Below, piece by piece: positions 46,945 to 56,098 of a DNA stretch of 64,000 nucleotides. The number at the start of each line of letters is the position of its first letter. The first letter of the stretch is position 1. Source of the stretch: an uncultured Porphyromonadaceae bacterium. Lineage in GTDB: Bacteria; Bacteroidota; Bacteroidia; Bacteroidales; Muribaculaceae. The stretch lies in NCBI GenBank assembly GCA_947427285.1, contig CANEHE010000007.1:1-64000 (forward strand). The letters are read 5' to 3'. A model generated the notes under the pieces. The model saw nothing but the letters and a program-made list of their open reading frames with translations, was not told the origin of the DNA and made no database searches. The position numbers were made by a program, and so were the translations under genes.

Positions 46945-48024
46945 ATGCTCTTTCTATTCAGCCTCATATCATTCCTGACAGGAGCGGCCTCAACCGGCGC
47001 ACCTGTGAGTGTAGAACTGCTGTTTGCCGGTGACGCCATGCAGCATCAGGCCCAGCTCGATCAGGCAAGATCTGCGGGACAAGGCCAATACAGCTACGAT
47101 GACTGCTTCACTCTGATTGCGCCGGAAATCATCGCAGCCGACTACGCGGTAGTCAATCTTGAAGTTCCTCTTGGAGGAGGACCGGACTACAGCGGATATC
47201 CCTGCTTTTCTGCTCCCGACGTATACGCGGAATCTTTGAAAGATGCCGGATTCGACATGATGCTTACAGCCAACAACCACTGTCTTGATCGTGGCGACCG
47301 TGGGGCGCGACGCACAATACAGGCTCTTGATTCGCTGAAAATAGACCATATCGGCACATACCATGACAAAGCCGAAAGAGACTCACTGGTGCCTTTCATA
47401 AAAGATATACGCGGCATACGTTTCGGTTTTCTGAACTACACATACGGAACAAACGGTATAGAACCCAGAGATGGCGTGGAAATATCAATGATTGACCGCG
47501 ACAGAATTGCCGCAGAGATAAAATCCGTACGGGAATCGGGAGCCGAGATTATTGTAGTTGCAATCCACTGGGGGGTGGAATATGTATTGCTTGAAAACTC
47601 CATGCAGCGCAATCTGGCCGACTTCCTTGTAGATCAGGGGGTGGATCTGATTATCGGAGGACATCCGCACGTGATTCAACCAATGAAAGTGGTACACAAC
47701 GAACGCCTGAATAAAGACGTACTGGTGGTATACTCTCTCGGAAATTTCATATCCAACATGAAGACTGTGGACACTCGTGGAGGAGCTCTTGTAAGAGCAC
47801 GGATCGAACGTGGAAACGATGGGGTAGCCAGATTTATCAATGCCGACTATGATACTTTCTTTTCGGCCAAGCCTGTCGGCACATCTTCAAATTTCAAAGT
47901 CATTCCATCATGGATGCCGCAACATATTCCGCAAGGACAGACAGAACATTGGAGATTGTTTGACGAAAGTTCTTCGAAGATTTTCGACAAACACAACATA
48001 AATGTTCCCCGACGGCATAAATGA
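46945..48024 (+). CDS. CapA family protein (metallophosphatase-like)
   Basis: A protein of 359 residues with an N-terminal hydrophobic signal (MLFLFSLISFLTGAAS). The CapA/PgsA fold is seen in ELLFAGDAMQHQ, AVVNLEVPLGG, LTANNHCLDRG, VAIHWGVEY, IIGGHPHVIQPM and VVYSLGNFISNM, containing the Asp/His/Asn ligands of a calcineurin-like metal site. Relatives take part in poly-gamma-glutamate or capsule synthesis, but no cap/pgs genes are nearby, so the role here is open. The protein is probably periplasmic. Confidence 0.88.
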   Translation: MLFLFSLISFLTGAASTGAPVSVELLFAGDAMQHQAQLDQARSAGQGQYSYDDCFTLIAPEIIAADYAVVNLEVPLGGGPDYSGYPCFSAPDVYAESLKDAGFDMMLTANNHCLDRGDRGARRTIQALDSLKIDHIGTYHDKAERDSLVPFIKDIRGIRFGFLNYTYGTNGIEPRDGVEISMIDRDRIAAEIKSVRESGAEIIVVAIHWGVEYVLLENSMQRNLADFLVDQGVDLIIGGHPHVIQPMKVVHNERLNKDVLVVYSLGNFISNMKTVDTRGGALVRARIERGNDGVARFINADYDTFFSAKPVGTSSNFKVIPSWMPQHIPQGQTEHWRLFDESSSKIFDKHNINVPRRHK

Positions 48025-48114
48025 CCTTTTCCATCTCCATGTTTGTTATACTGACATCTGAACATTGCCTTCCGAGGCTGCATATCAGTCAATAAATAAA
48101 ACTTAGGAGATATT

Positions 48115-48579
48115 ATGAAAGACAAATTTTTAATTGCCTGCTTCGCGAGAAAAGGCCGTGAAATGACAGGTGATTCGCCCAGAATCGCCGCAATGGTTCT
48201 TGATGCACTACGCAAAAAGGGTATCGAGGCAGGTCAGTTCACCATCACACCCGTGGAGACCTATCCAGACGATCACAACGAACTGGATGCCGTGGTAAAA
48301 ACCGAAATCAGTTCCCATTCACGTCCCGAAATTGTAGGGAAATACAGCGGAATGAGACACGTCGAAAAGATAGTACTGATAGTCCCCAACTGGCGCGATG
48401 CCCTACCACCGGCCGTAACCACATTTCTGGACCAATATGATTTCAATGATAAACTCATAGTTCCTATCGTATGCCACGATGGAGGGGGAGGAAAGAACAT
48501 AGAAGGTGAACTCCGCAAATTCCTTCCCAAAACCTGGATATTTCCGGGAAAGAGATCGATACAGCCGATCCTAAAATAG
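48115..48579 (+). CDS. Flavodoxin-like protein with disrupted C-terminus
   Basis: The zero frame gives 154 residues: FLIACFARKGREMTGDSPR, ETYPDDHNELDAVVKTEI, KIVLIVPNWRDALPPAVTTF and IVPIVCHDGGGGKNIEGEL, resembling the flavodoxin_4-like family that binds FMN. An AGGAG ribosome site precedes ATG 48115. The last residues (RSIQPILK) do not look native. Reading -1 from 48549 gives KEIDTADPKIEKAVDELLSDD to a stop at 48613, a plausible natural end. The switch coincides with GGGAAAG at 48546-48552, in register for -1 slippage. A one-base deletion, an assembly error or recoding are all possible. Confidence 0.75.
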   Translation: MKDKFLIACFARKGREMTGDSPRIAAMVLDALRKKGIEAGQFTITPVETYPDDHNELDAVVKTEISSHSRPEIVGKYSGMRHVEKIVLIVPNWRDALPPAVTTFLDQYDFNDKLIVPIVCHDGGGGKNIEGELRKFLPKTWIFPGKRSIQPILK

Positions 48580-48613
48580 AAAAAGCCGTTGACGAACTAT
48601 TGAGTGACGACTG
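48546..48613 (+). other. Frameshift site (GGGAAAG) and -1 frame C-terminal extension
   Basis: The heptamer G-GGA-AAG is in zero-frame register (X-XXY-YYZ). Slippage by -1 continues as 20 further codons to TGA at 48611-48613. The same heptamer is used in the lambda G/GT frameshift. No obvious downstream stem was found by eye before the terminator at 48639. Confidence 0.5.
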
Positions 48614-48638
48614 ATACAACCGATAAATTCTGCTCAAG

Positions 48639-48675
48639 CCGCTTTCTGCATTCACCGATCACAGAAAGCGGTTTT
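48639..48675 (+). terminator. Intrinsic terminator after the flavodoxin gene
   Basis: CCGCTTTCTG (48639-48648) and CAGAAAGCGG (48662-48671) form a perfect 10-bp stem followed by TTTT. It sits between the convergent flavodoxin and AddB-like genes. Confidence 0.7.
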
Positions 48676-48682
48676 GCCATCA

Positions 48683-51600
48683 TCATCCGCAGATCCCCTT
48701 CATACGACAATAACGGCAATTCTGTTCATCCTCTGTCTGATGGAAAGGTACTGATGGATCAAGTATTTCCCGGATGGTCATCCTCAACTGATCCATGAAA
48801 CGAGTGTTGAAATTCACTCCATGAGCATCTGTCAATGACAGATGCGAAATCAACCTATCTTTCCCGATCCGCGGCACTACAATTCCACCTTCAGAGCGGG
48901 CATTCCCATCCTTAAGAATGTTACCTACATCATACACCACTGTCGATATGGGTCGGTTCTCCTTGTCACTCCATATATTATAAAGATTGGCATATAGTTG
49001 GAGCTGAAAAAGATGCTTGGCCGGATAAGCGGCACTAAAAGCCTCTTCTGCCGTAGATGCCGAGGCATGCACCGTTCCGGTTTTATAATCCACAATCCGC
49101 AATGACGGAGAAGAAGAGTCTGGATTCAGACAGTCAAGACGGTCTATGGTGCATGTCATGTTCGCACTCCGTCCATCCCCTAAACAGAGCACCATATCCT
49201 CCCGAAATTCCAGACCATGTATGATAAAGGGCACAAGGATGCGGTCTCGTCTGAGGACATCTGTCACAAGCCGGTGCATAACGGACGCTGTCAGTTCCAT
49301 GTCAGGAGAAAGTTCCCGCGAAAGAGCATTACTGTCTCCCGGAAACAACTCGCGCTTTATATTTGTCCTCACAATATCAAGAGTTATTTCAGGTTTAGAC
49401 AAAACAGAATCTATCATCTCTTCGGTCACTCTGAATCCCTTTTCCAGATATTTCTCACGCAATTCCTCTGGCAGATAAATCTCCATCAGCGAATGATGGA
49501 CCACATTCCCAGCCATAATGGCATCCAACCCTTCCTGGATCTCCTCCTCCGGGTTCACCTTACATATCTTCTCAAAGAAGAACTGCAACGGACAGGAGAG
49601 GTACCTCATAAGTGTAGAGGCAGAAAAACGATTCGTGCCATGTCCCTCCAGATATCCCTCAAGAATTTCCATAGTGGCCGGAGTCTTCTGAAATATCAAC
49701 GACCGACGACCTGTCTTTCCCATCTCAAACCGATACTCCTCAAACCGTACATGTTCACCTCCATACAGATATCTGAGCTGATGTACATATCTGGAAGGAT
49801 CTCCGCTTTTAAGTCCTCCAGTACGTGAATCATATATAAGCGTCACCGTTTTGGCTCTGGAAATAAGTCGATAGAAATAATAGGAAAAAATGCTTTCATC
49901 ATATCCGGCGGCTGAAAGTCCGTATGCATGACGCAAACTTGCCGGAATAAACGATCTGGTCCTCAGTTTACGGGGAAATATCCGCTCATTCATAGAAGGT
50001 ATCACAATATGTTCAAAATCAAGACACCGTGTCTCCAGAAGCCCCATGATCTGAAGTCCCGACAAGGGTTCTCCCTCAAAATTAACAGTCTCTCCGCTCA
50101 TAAGCCGGTCAGCAAGCATAAAAAAAGTCCGATAGTCCATTTCTATATCATGCAAGCCGACAGCTGTTTCCATACGGTGCAGAGCATCACAACAGACATC
50201 AATATAGTCCAGATCAAGTCGGATCCGGTCGGGCTGTGTGTCAGATTTACTATGTCGTATCGCATCTGCACAGAGTTTCAGCGAATCGGTCATATACCCG
50301 ACAGCATCCTTTGGAGTCGCGTCTCGGTGCAATTCGCGGAATATCGTCTGACTTTCAGGACACTGCCGTAATATCTCATCCAAACTCAAAACAGATTTCC
50401 TGAGACACAAGACGTAACCTTTAAGACGCATCAACGACTCCTGACCATTGATAGCTATCATAAACGGATGGGAACATAACGTAATGACATCTTTAGCCAT
50501 AAAAAATACCCCATCGTTGGAAACACGTTTACGGGATTGCATCCTCCTTAACAGCTGCACAAAAGAGGCCGCTGAAGTCTGCCGGAGCGACAGTCCCATA
50601 GTCAGATTGACATCCATCCCATCTTCCGGAAGCGAATATAGCATCGGCATAAGCATACCCTCATCAGGGAGCACGACAGCCACCTTGGCATCCTTGAAAG
50701 CCTCATCGCCCAGACACTCCCTTAGACTTTCTATCTCTTTCCCGGCTATTTTAGCCTGCAGAGAGTTGGAAGGAGATGAGATTACCTTGATATCCGGCAT
50801 TCTCATCGACGCATCCGATTCACCGGTGTCAGCCCATTCCGGTTCCGGGAACTGACGCATATCGCGACTGATGAATCTGGAAGCGGAACAAGTGGAATCC
50901 TGAAGCGGTGGTGAGGTCCAGTCCCAGAAAAAATCAGCAAACGGCTCCTCACCTCTCCCGGCATCGCGTCTATGACGCTTAAGTTCCCGAAACAAAAGCC
51001 ATTCTGCCCTACTGAGGGCGTTGAATCCTACAAACACGATCCTGTCATAATCCAATATACCGATACCTTCCTTTCTGATGCGATCGTACGCCTGTCGGTA
51101 AGCCCGTCCTGTATAAGTCAGCCCTTTATGCTCAAGACGCCGATGAAACTCATCATAAAGCGGACCAAGGGTCTGCCACAGTCGCAGAAAACGCGATTTT
51201 ATCTCTGTCTTACGTTTGTCTTCGGCATCCGCAACATAATCGTAAGACTTCCAGAACCCTTCAAAACTTTCCTTATAGGCGGCCATGCCGAAATACTCCT
51301 CCATTGCCTCCCGTTGCTCCTCGGAAAGAAAATCTGTTTCAATTTCTTTGAAATCACGCACATTCTTGAATATCTCCTTCGCATCGGCGCAATAAAGATC
51401 TATATCATTGAAATCCGAGAGCACTACATCGCCCCACGGACGGAAACTGTCGAAAGACGTCGCTGACTCTTCCGCCACACCTGATCTAAGCTGAATATTC
51501 CTATAAGCGTCATACAACGTCATCAGAAGATCCACACGACTGTCAACAATCCTGTCTGAAAGATTTTCGGCCAGATCCGACACCGTGGTTATGTCCGGTG

Positions 51601-51748
51601 ATATCATGATTCGTCCGGATATGCACTCGGCAAGATATTTTCGGAAAAAAGTACCGCTACGCTTGCTCGGGAAAACAAAACAGAATCCCGACAAGTCTTC
51701 ATAACGCGATACATAACATTCGGCTATTGTCTTCAAAAACGGCTTCAT
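48683..51748 (-). CDS. AddB-like PD-(D/E)XK exonuclease/inactive helicase
   Basis: A protein of 1021 residues expected to act with an AddA helicase-nuclease in double-strand-break resection. The N-terminal helicase-like region starts GFCFVFPSKRSGTFFRKYL (a degenerate Walker region). The C-terminal nuclease has STLMRYLSCPLQFFFEK, the catalytic LRIVDYKTG and FQLQLYANLY, and ends CRYCRMKGICG, so four cysteines (one in LSCP plus Cys-x2-Cys-x5-Cys) can hold the AddB-type 4Fe-4S staple. addA is not adjacent. A consensus promoter lies just upstream (51776-51807). Confidence 0.87.
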   Translation of the reverse strand: MKPFLKTIAECYVSRYEDLSGFCFVFPSKRSGTFFRKYLAECISGRIMISPDITTVSDLAENLSDRIVDSRVDLLMTLYDAYRNIQLRSGVAEESATSFDSFRPWGDVVLSDFNDIDLYCADAKEIFKNVRDFKEIETDFLSEEQREAMEEYFGMAAYKESFEGFWKSYDYVADAEDKRKTEIKSRFLRLWQTLGPLYDEFHRRLEHKGLTYTGRAYRQAYDRIRKEGIGILDYDRIVFVGFNALSRAEWLLFRELKRHRRDAGRGEEPFADFFWDWTSPPLQDSTCSASRFISRDMRQFPEPEWADTGESDASMRMPDIKVISSPSNSLQAKIAGKEIESLRECLGDEAFKDAKVAVVLPDEGMLMPMLYSLPEDGMDVNLTMGLSLRQTSAASFVQLLRRMQSRKRVSNDGVFFMAKDVITLCSHPFMIAINGQESLMRLKGYVLCLRKSVLSLDEILRQCPESQTIFRELHRDATPKDAVGYMTDSLKLCADAIRHSKSDTQPDRIRLDLDYIDVCCDALHRMETAVGLHDIEMDYRTFFMLADRLMSGETVNFEGEPLSGLQIMGLLETRCLDFEHIVIPSMNERIFPRKLRTRSFIPASLRHAYGLSAAGYDESIFSYYFYRLISRAKTVTLIYDSRTGGLKSGDPSRYVHQLRYLYGGEHVRFEEYRFEMGKTGRRSLIFQKTPATMEILEGYLEGHGTNRFSASTLMRYLSCPLQFFFEKICKVNPEEEIQEGLDAIMAGNVVHHSLMEIYLPEELREKYLEKGFRVTEEMIDSVLSKPEITLDIVRTNIKRELFPGDSNALSRELSPDMELTASVMHRLVTDVLRRDRILVPFIIHGLEFREDMVLCLGDGRSANMTCTIDRLDCLNPDSSSPSLRIVDYKTGTVHASASTAEEAFSAAYPAKHLFQLQLYANLYNIWSDKENRPISTVVYDVGNILKDGNARSEGGIVVPRIGKDRLISHLSLTDAHGVNFNTRFMDQLRMTIREILDPSVPFHQTEDEQNCRYCRMKGICG

Positions 51749-51775
51749 GACATATTAGGGCGTGATCCACGACTA

Positions 51776-51807
51776 CAAAGATAACTTAATATATCCAATA
51801 CCACAAA
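51776..51807 (-). promoter_or_regulatory. Promoter of the AddB-like gene (TTTG / TATCTTTG)
   Basis: On the minus strand TTTG (51807-51804) and TATCTTTG (51783-51776) are separated by 20 nt. ATG 51748 follows after 27 nt. Confidence 0.65.
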
Positions 51808-51845
51808 CACGGTATATCGTGATATGGCTGTATATTTTAGTATTC

Positions 51846-51876
51846 TTGGCCATTACACGGATTTTTTGTAATTTCG
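51846..51876 (+). promoter_or_regulatory. Promoter of the fumarase gene (TTG / TAATTTCG)
   Basis: TTG (51846-51848) and TAATTTCG (51869-51876) have a 20-nt spacer; the -7 box differs from TAnnTTTG at one position. It is divergent from the AddB-like promoter. Confidence 0.6.
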
Positions 51877-51925
51877 CATCGTCTTTCAGCAAGACATAAT
51901 CCTCTAACGGTAAATAAATAAAACT

Positions 51926-53575
51926 ATGCCGACTAAACCATTCCACTATCAAGAGCCGTTTCCTCTCGGCCCTGACACCACAGAATACCGGCTTATCACA
52001 AAAGATTATGTGAAAGTCGAGAACTGGAACGGCCACGAAATGCTTGTGGTCGATCCCGAGGCTCTTACCATTATAGCCAATGAGGCCTCTCACAACTGTT
52101 CATTCATGCTCCGCCGTGAGCACAACGAGATGGTTGCAAAGATTCTCTCTGACCCCGAGGCTTCTGAAAACGATAAATTCGTCGCTCTCACCATGCTCCG
52201 CAATGCCGAAGTCGCTGCCAAAGGTGTCCTGCCCTTCTGTCAGGACACGGGCACAAGCATCTGTGCGGCCTACAAAGGACAACAGGTATGGACCGGTTGC
52301 GACGATGAGGAGAAAATCTCTCTCGGAGTATACAAGACCTACACTGAAAACAATCTCCGTTACTCCCAGAACGCCCCTCTTACCATGTATGAGGAGGTAA
52401 ACACCGGCTGCAATCTTCCGGCCCAGATCGATATCCACGCAACTGAGGGTGACGAATACAAATTCCTTTTCGTGGCAAAAGGTGGTGGTTCTGCCAACAA
52501 GACTTATCTCTATCAGGAGACAAAAGCCATCCTCAACCCTAAAACACTGGTTCCTTTCCTCATCGAGAAAATGAAGACCCTCGGAACTGCCGCATGTCCG
52601 CCCTATCACATCGCTTTCGTGATCGGCGGCACTTCTGCCGAGGCCAACCTCGCCGCAGTGAAAAAGGCTTCCGTAAAATACTACGACAATCTCCCTACCA
52701 CAGGAAACGAATACGGACGTGCTTTCCGCGATATAGAACTTGAAAAGGAACTTCTGGAGGCAGCCCAGTGCATCGGGCTCGGCGCACAGTTCGGCGGCAA
52801 ATACTTCGCACACGACATCCGCGTGATCCGTCTGCCCCGTCACGGTGCTTCATGTCCTGTCGGTATGGGTGTAAGTTGCTCCGCCGACCGCAACGTCAAG
52901 GCCAAGATAAACCGCGAAGGTCTCTGGATTGAGAAACTGGATGAATTCCCCGGAGAACTCATCCCTCAGGAACTACGCAACAAAGGAGAGGGCGAAGTTG
53001 TAAAAATCGATCTTGACCGTCCAATGTCGGAAATCCTTGCCGAACTTGACAAGTATCCTGTAAGCACACGCCTCTCGCTCAAAGGCACTATCATCGTAGG
53101 CCGCGACATCGCTCACGCAAAGATCAAAGAACGTCTCGACGCAGGCGAACCGATGCCGCAATATCTCAAAGACCATCCCATTTACTACGCTGGACCGGCC
53201 AAGAAACCGGAAGGTATGCCCTCCGGCTCATTCGGTCCCACTACCGCAGGCCGCATGGACTCTTATGTCGACCAGTTCCAGGCGGCAGGCGGCTCGATGG
53301 TGATGATTGCCAAAGGCAACCGAAGCCAACAGGTTACAGACGCATGCAAGAAACACGGAGGCTTCTACCTCGGCTCAATCGGCGGACCGGCTGCAATCCT
53401 CGCACAGAACTCCATCAAGAGTGTAGAACTTCTTGAATATCCGGAGCTTGGTATGGAGGCCATCTGGAAAATTGAAGTTGAGGATTTCCCGGCATTCATC
53501 CTTGTGGACAACAAAGGCAACGATTTCTTCAAGCAGTTGAAACCACGCTGTCCGATGGACTGCACTAAGAAATAA
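51926..53575 (+). CDS. fumA: Fumarate hydratase, class I (4Fe-4S)
   Basis: Interconverts fumarate and malate; in Bacteroidales it serves the reductive branch leading to succinate. The 549 residues carry the cluster cysteines at 105 (VLPFCQDTG), 224 (TAACPPYH) and 318 (MGVSCSADR), the same numbers as in E. coli FumA, with [10 protein letters not shown] and the C-terminal beta-domain [12 protein letters not shown]. It is a fused single-chain, oxygen-labile enzyme. A strong terminator follows. Confidence 0.97.
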   Translation: MPTKPFHYQEPFPLGPDTTEYRLITKDYVKVENWNGHEMLVVDPEALTIIANEASHNCSFMLRREHNEMVAKILSDPEASENDKFVALTMLRNAEVAAKGVLPFCQDTGTSICAAYKGQQVWTGCDDEEKISLGVYKTYTENNLRYSQNAPLTMYEEVNTGCNLPAQIDIHATEGDEYKFLFVAKGGGSANKTYLYQETKAILNPKTLVPFLIEKMKTLGTAACPPYHIAFVIGGTSAEANLAAVKKASVKYYDNLPTTGNEYGRAFRDIELEKELLEAAQCIGLGAQFGGKYFAHDIRVIRLPRHGASCPVGMGVSCSADRNVKAKINREGLWIEKLDEFPGELIPQELRNKGEGEVVKIDLDRPMSEILAELDKYPVSTRLSLKGTIIVGRDIAHAKIKERLDAGEPMPQYLKDHPIYYAGPAKKPEGMPSGSFGPTTAGRMDSYVDQFQAAGGSMVMIAKGNRSQQVTDACKKHGGFYLGSIGGPAAILAQNSIKSVELLEYPELGMEAIWKIEVEDFPAFILVDNKGNDFFKQLKPRCPMDCTKK

Positions 53576-53609
53576 GCCGGTTCCATTCCTATAGATACCG
53601 ACTTCAACA

Positions 53610-53652
53610 AATATGCCCGGAAGCTGAAATACTCCCGGGCATATTTTATTTT
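53610..53652 (+). terminator. Intrinsic terminator of the fumarase gene
   Basis: AATATGCCCGG (53610-53620) and CCGGGCATATT (53635-53645) form a perfect 11-bp stem, followed by TTATTTTT. Confidence 0.85.
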
Positions 53653-53678
53653 TCCTATTATAAGGAATAAACTTCGGG

Positions 53679-55867
53679 TCACTGATTGATTGTAGTCGTG
53701 GTATTACCGAAATTTCGGCTACTTCCGGCCATAAGATTTGGTTCGGAAGTACTTTCATGATATCCCAGAACGTTTCCGACACGTGCACCTGCTGTAAGAT
53801 TCTTGTAATTGTGTGCAAAATCCTGAATAAGTTTAAGATTCATAACCGCATTAGTCGATCCACTTATAGAACCACTTGAATTGGCTACATATCCGATCAG
53901 ACCGCCCAAATCACGATAAGCCTGGAGTGTACAGTCAGAAACACGACAATTGTTGAATATTGCCTTGGCATTGGCAGTATGAACATTTACATATCCGCAG
54001 ATGCCACCTACCTTATCACCATTGTCATATTCTCCATTGGCGAGCTGTATCGCTCTTGAGGTGATAGTACTATTGGCTACAGCGCAAGCGAGCACACTTG
54101 CAGTAGCCGCCACATTGTTATTATAGATATAAGCGACAATTCCGCCTGCATAGTGGTCTGATGAGATATTAGCATTCAACACTTTCAAGTTACTGATGGT
54201 TACATTCCCTGTAACGCGTCCGAAAAATCCGGCGACAGCAGCCTCTCCAGTCTGATTGACCACAAAATTGCTCACGGCATGACCATTGCCTTCAAAACTA
54301 CCTGAAAAGCGTGCACCCTGGACTTTCCCAGTACCAGTCCCCAGATCTTCTTTTGTCATTACTCCTACAGGAGTCCAGAGGGATCCTCCCATATCGATAT
54401 CGGCAAGCAATACAACTTTCTTTCCTTCGTAAGTCTCTGTCTTGCTATTTACCGCGCTTGCAAAATTGATCAGATCCTGTTTATTCTTGATATAAACATA
54501 ATTACCCGAAGGCATGCCGTTGAGAGTAACATTTGAAGCAGTACAATCTGAGGAGACAATACCCATATCATAGTTATTGGTCCCATTGAAACCGGTAAGT
54601 AATCCGATGTGATACGGTGCATAATTGCCATAACTGTTCTCATCAGAATGCGTGATAGTTATATTATTGGCAGAGCAAGCACTAATTGGTCCCCAATTAT
54701 ATCCTACAAGGGCACCTAAATCACGGAAGCCTGTAATCTTAACATTACTTGCATGACAATCAGTTATAGTAGCGTTTGAGTAACCGGCTATGGAACCTGC
54801 TTTGTCCCCATTGTCAAAATCTGAACCTGATGCATTGGGCACAAGTTTAATTTCACCATTCGAGACATTGCAGTTGCTTATTTTAGCACCAGTCCATGAG
54901 TAGCCTACAAGCGCACTTGCATAATGATTTCCGGTCACATTAAAACCGTTTATATTTAGGTTCTTCACTTCAGCATAATATGAAGCCTGTCCGAAAAATC
55001 CAGCCGGAGCATCCTCTCCTGTCACATTTACATTGAGATTCGATATTGTGTGGCCTTTTCCGTCAAATACCCCTTTGAATGTCGTTGACTGACCGCCGGA
55101 TGCACCAAGTATACTACCTATAGGCGTCCAGAAGATGTTGGCAAGATCCATATCATTTTCCAAAGTAACAGTATAACCCTCAAACTGATTACCATCATTT
55201 ACCTTGCTTGCAAAACCAGCAAGTTGACCAGGAGATGTTACAGTTACAGTTTTTGCAATTTCATCGATAATAGGATCCGAAACAGATCCGTCCCACATCA
55301 GAACCGGAATCATCCCTTCGAAAGCAGGGTCGATAGTCACTGTGAAGGCGTTCTGTGTGGTCAGAAGCGAGCCGTAGATGTTAGTCTGGTAGTTCTGGCG
55401 CACAGGCGTCGACGCGAGGTTGAGTGTGTTCACTGTCGCCGCGCCTGCCTTGCCGTTGATCGTGTATGTGGCGTTGATGACCATCTCCTGACCGTAGGTC
55501 ACACTGAACTGGGCTGTCTCAGCATCGTAGGTGTAGCCTTTACCCTCGGCCTCACTGTTGTCGGCTAAGAAGACGATGTCGTAGCTCTGGTTGGCTACCA
55601 GCTGAAGTGTGACGGTGGTCGTCAGACTCCCTGTCGGCCACTCCTCATTGTCCTGGAGCACAAGGTTGCCTTTGGTGTGTCGAACACCGAGTAATACAGT
55701 CTGTCGACTGTCGTCCCTTCGGCGAAACGGGTGTTCTGACCCGGAAGGGTGACGGTGAAACTCAGACTGCCGTCATTCTGATTGTTGCCCAACGGTTCGT
55801 CGGAGGCGCAGGAGGCAAGAGCCAATACCGCACCCAATGCGAGTGAAGAATAGATGGTTTTCTTCAT
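53679..55867 (-). pseudogene. Surface lipoprotein with GLUG-like repeats, split by a frameshift
   Basis: ATG 55867 starts a lipoprotein signal (MKKTIYSSLALGAVLALASC, lipobox LASC) and an N-terminal beta-domain (LSFTVTLPGQNTRFAEG, VDRLYYSVFDTPK). Near 55670 the zero frame leaves the expected sequence; the rest continues in another frame as NLVLQDNEEWPTG and runs 650 residues to 53679. One missing base, probably in the G run after CCAAAG, explains this. The N-terminal domain resembles DUF6562/fimbrial-type domains of the phylum. The long body is two copies of a GLUG-like beta-helical unit (WTPIG, GHTISNLNVN, GFFG, HYASALVGY). It would be exposed on the surface; its role is unknown. A promoter box lies at 55950-55943. 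Confidence 0.78.
53730..55235 (-). repeat. Internal duplication: two approximately 250-residue GLUG-type units
   Basis: Unit 1 (55235 to about 54495) and unit 2 (54491 to about 53730) share, in order: FAS-VN-x-YEG, a DMDL/DIDM motif, WTP-G, a GHT/GHA-x-SN segment, TGE-x-AGFFG, HYA-x-VGY/VAY, FDNGDK/YDNGDK and FRDLG/YRDLG. The two units are diverged copies. Confidence 0.8.
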
Positions 55868-55942
55868 TGTCTTGCTTTTTTTAATTTTACGTTTATTGTT
55901 GTTGATCTCTGTGTTTATTCTGTTTCTTGTCGTTTCCGACCG

Positions 55943-55950
55943 CAAAATTA
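55943..55950 (-). promoter_or_regulatory. -7 box (TAATTTTG) of the surface lipoprotein gene
   Basis: The minus strand reads TAATTTTG, 76 nt before ATG 55867. No TTTG/TTG is found at the -33 distance, so an activator may be needed; a dyad lies upstream at 55982-56012. Confidence 0.6.
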
Positions 55951-55981
55951 ATAAAAGCGTAGCGGTTTACCCCCTCGAGCC

Positions 55982-56012
55982 GTTAAATGATGTTAATCCA
56001 ACGTCATTTAAC
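55982..56012. promoter_or_regulatory. 13-bp dyad upstream of the lipoprotein promoter
   Basis: GTTAAATGATGTT (55982-55994) and AACGTCATTTAAC (56000-56012) are reverse complements at 12 of 13 positions around AATCC. It ends about 32 bp upstream of the -7 box on the minus strand, a normal activator position, and lies beyond the terminator of the next operon. Confidence 0.55.
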
Positions 56013-56029
56013 GATTTTAACTAATTTTA

Positions 56030-56065
56030 ATATGAAAACTCCCCGCAGAATTTATCTGCAGGGAG
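56030..56065 (-). terminator. Intrinsic terminator of the sigma/anti-sigma/barrel operon
   Basis: On the minus strand CTCCCTGCAGA (56065-56055) pairs with TCTGCGGGGAG (56049-56039) with one G-U, followed by TTTTCATATT. Confidence 0.75.
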
Positions 56066-56098
56066 CACTAAAAGCTATTTATCGTGTGAATTATAAAG

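Noticed and set aside
48639..48675. Hairpin as a stimulator for the flavodoxin frameshift
   Set aside because: It begins 86 nt after the heptamer, too far for a frameshift stimulator, and it has a T-tract typical of a terminator.
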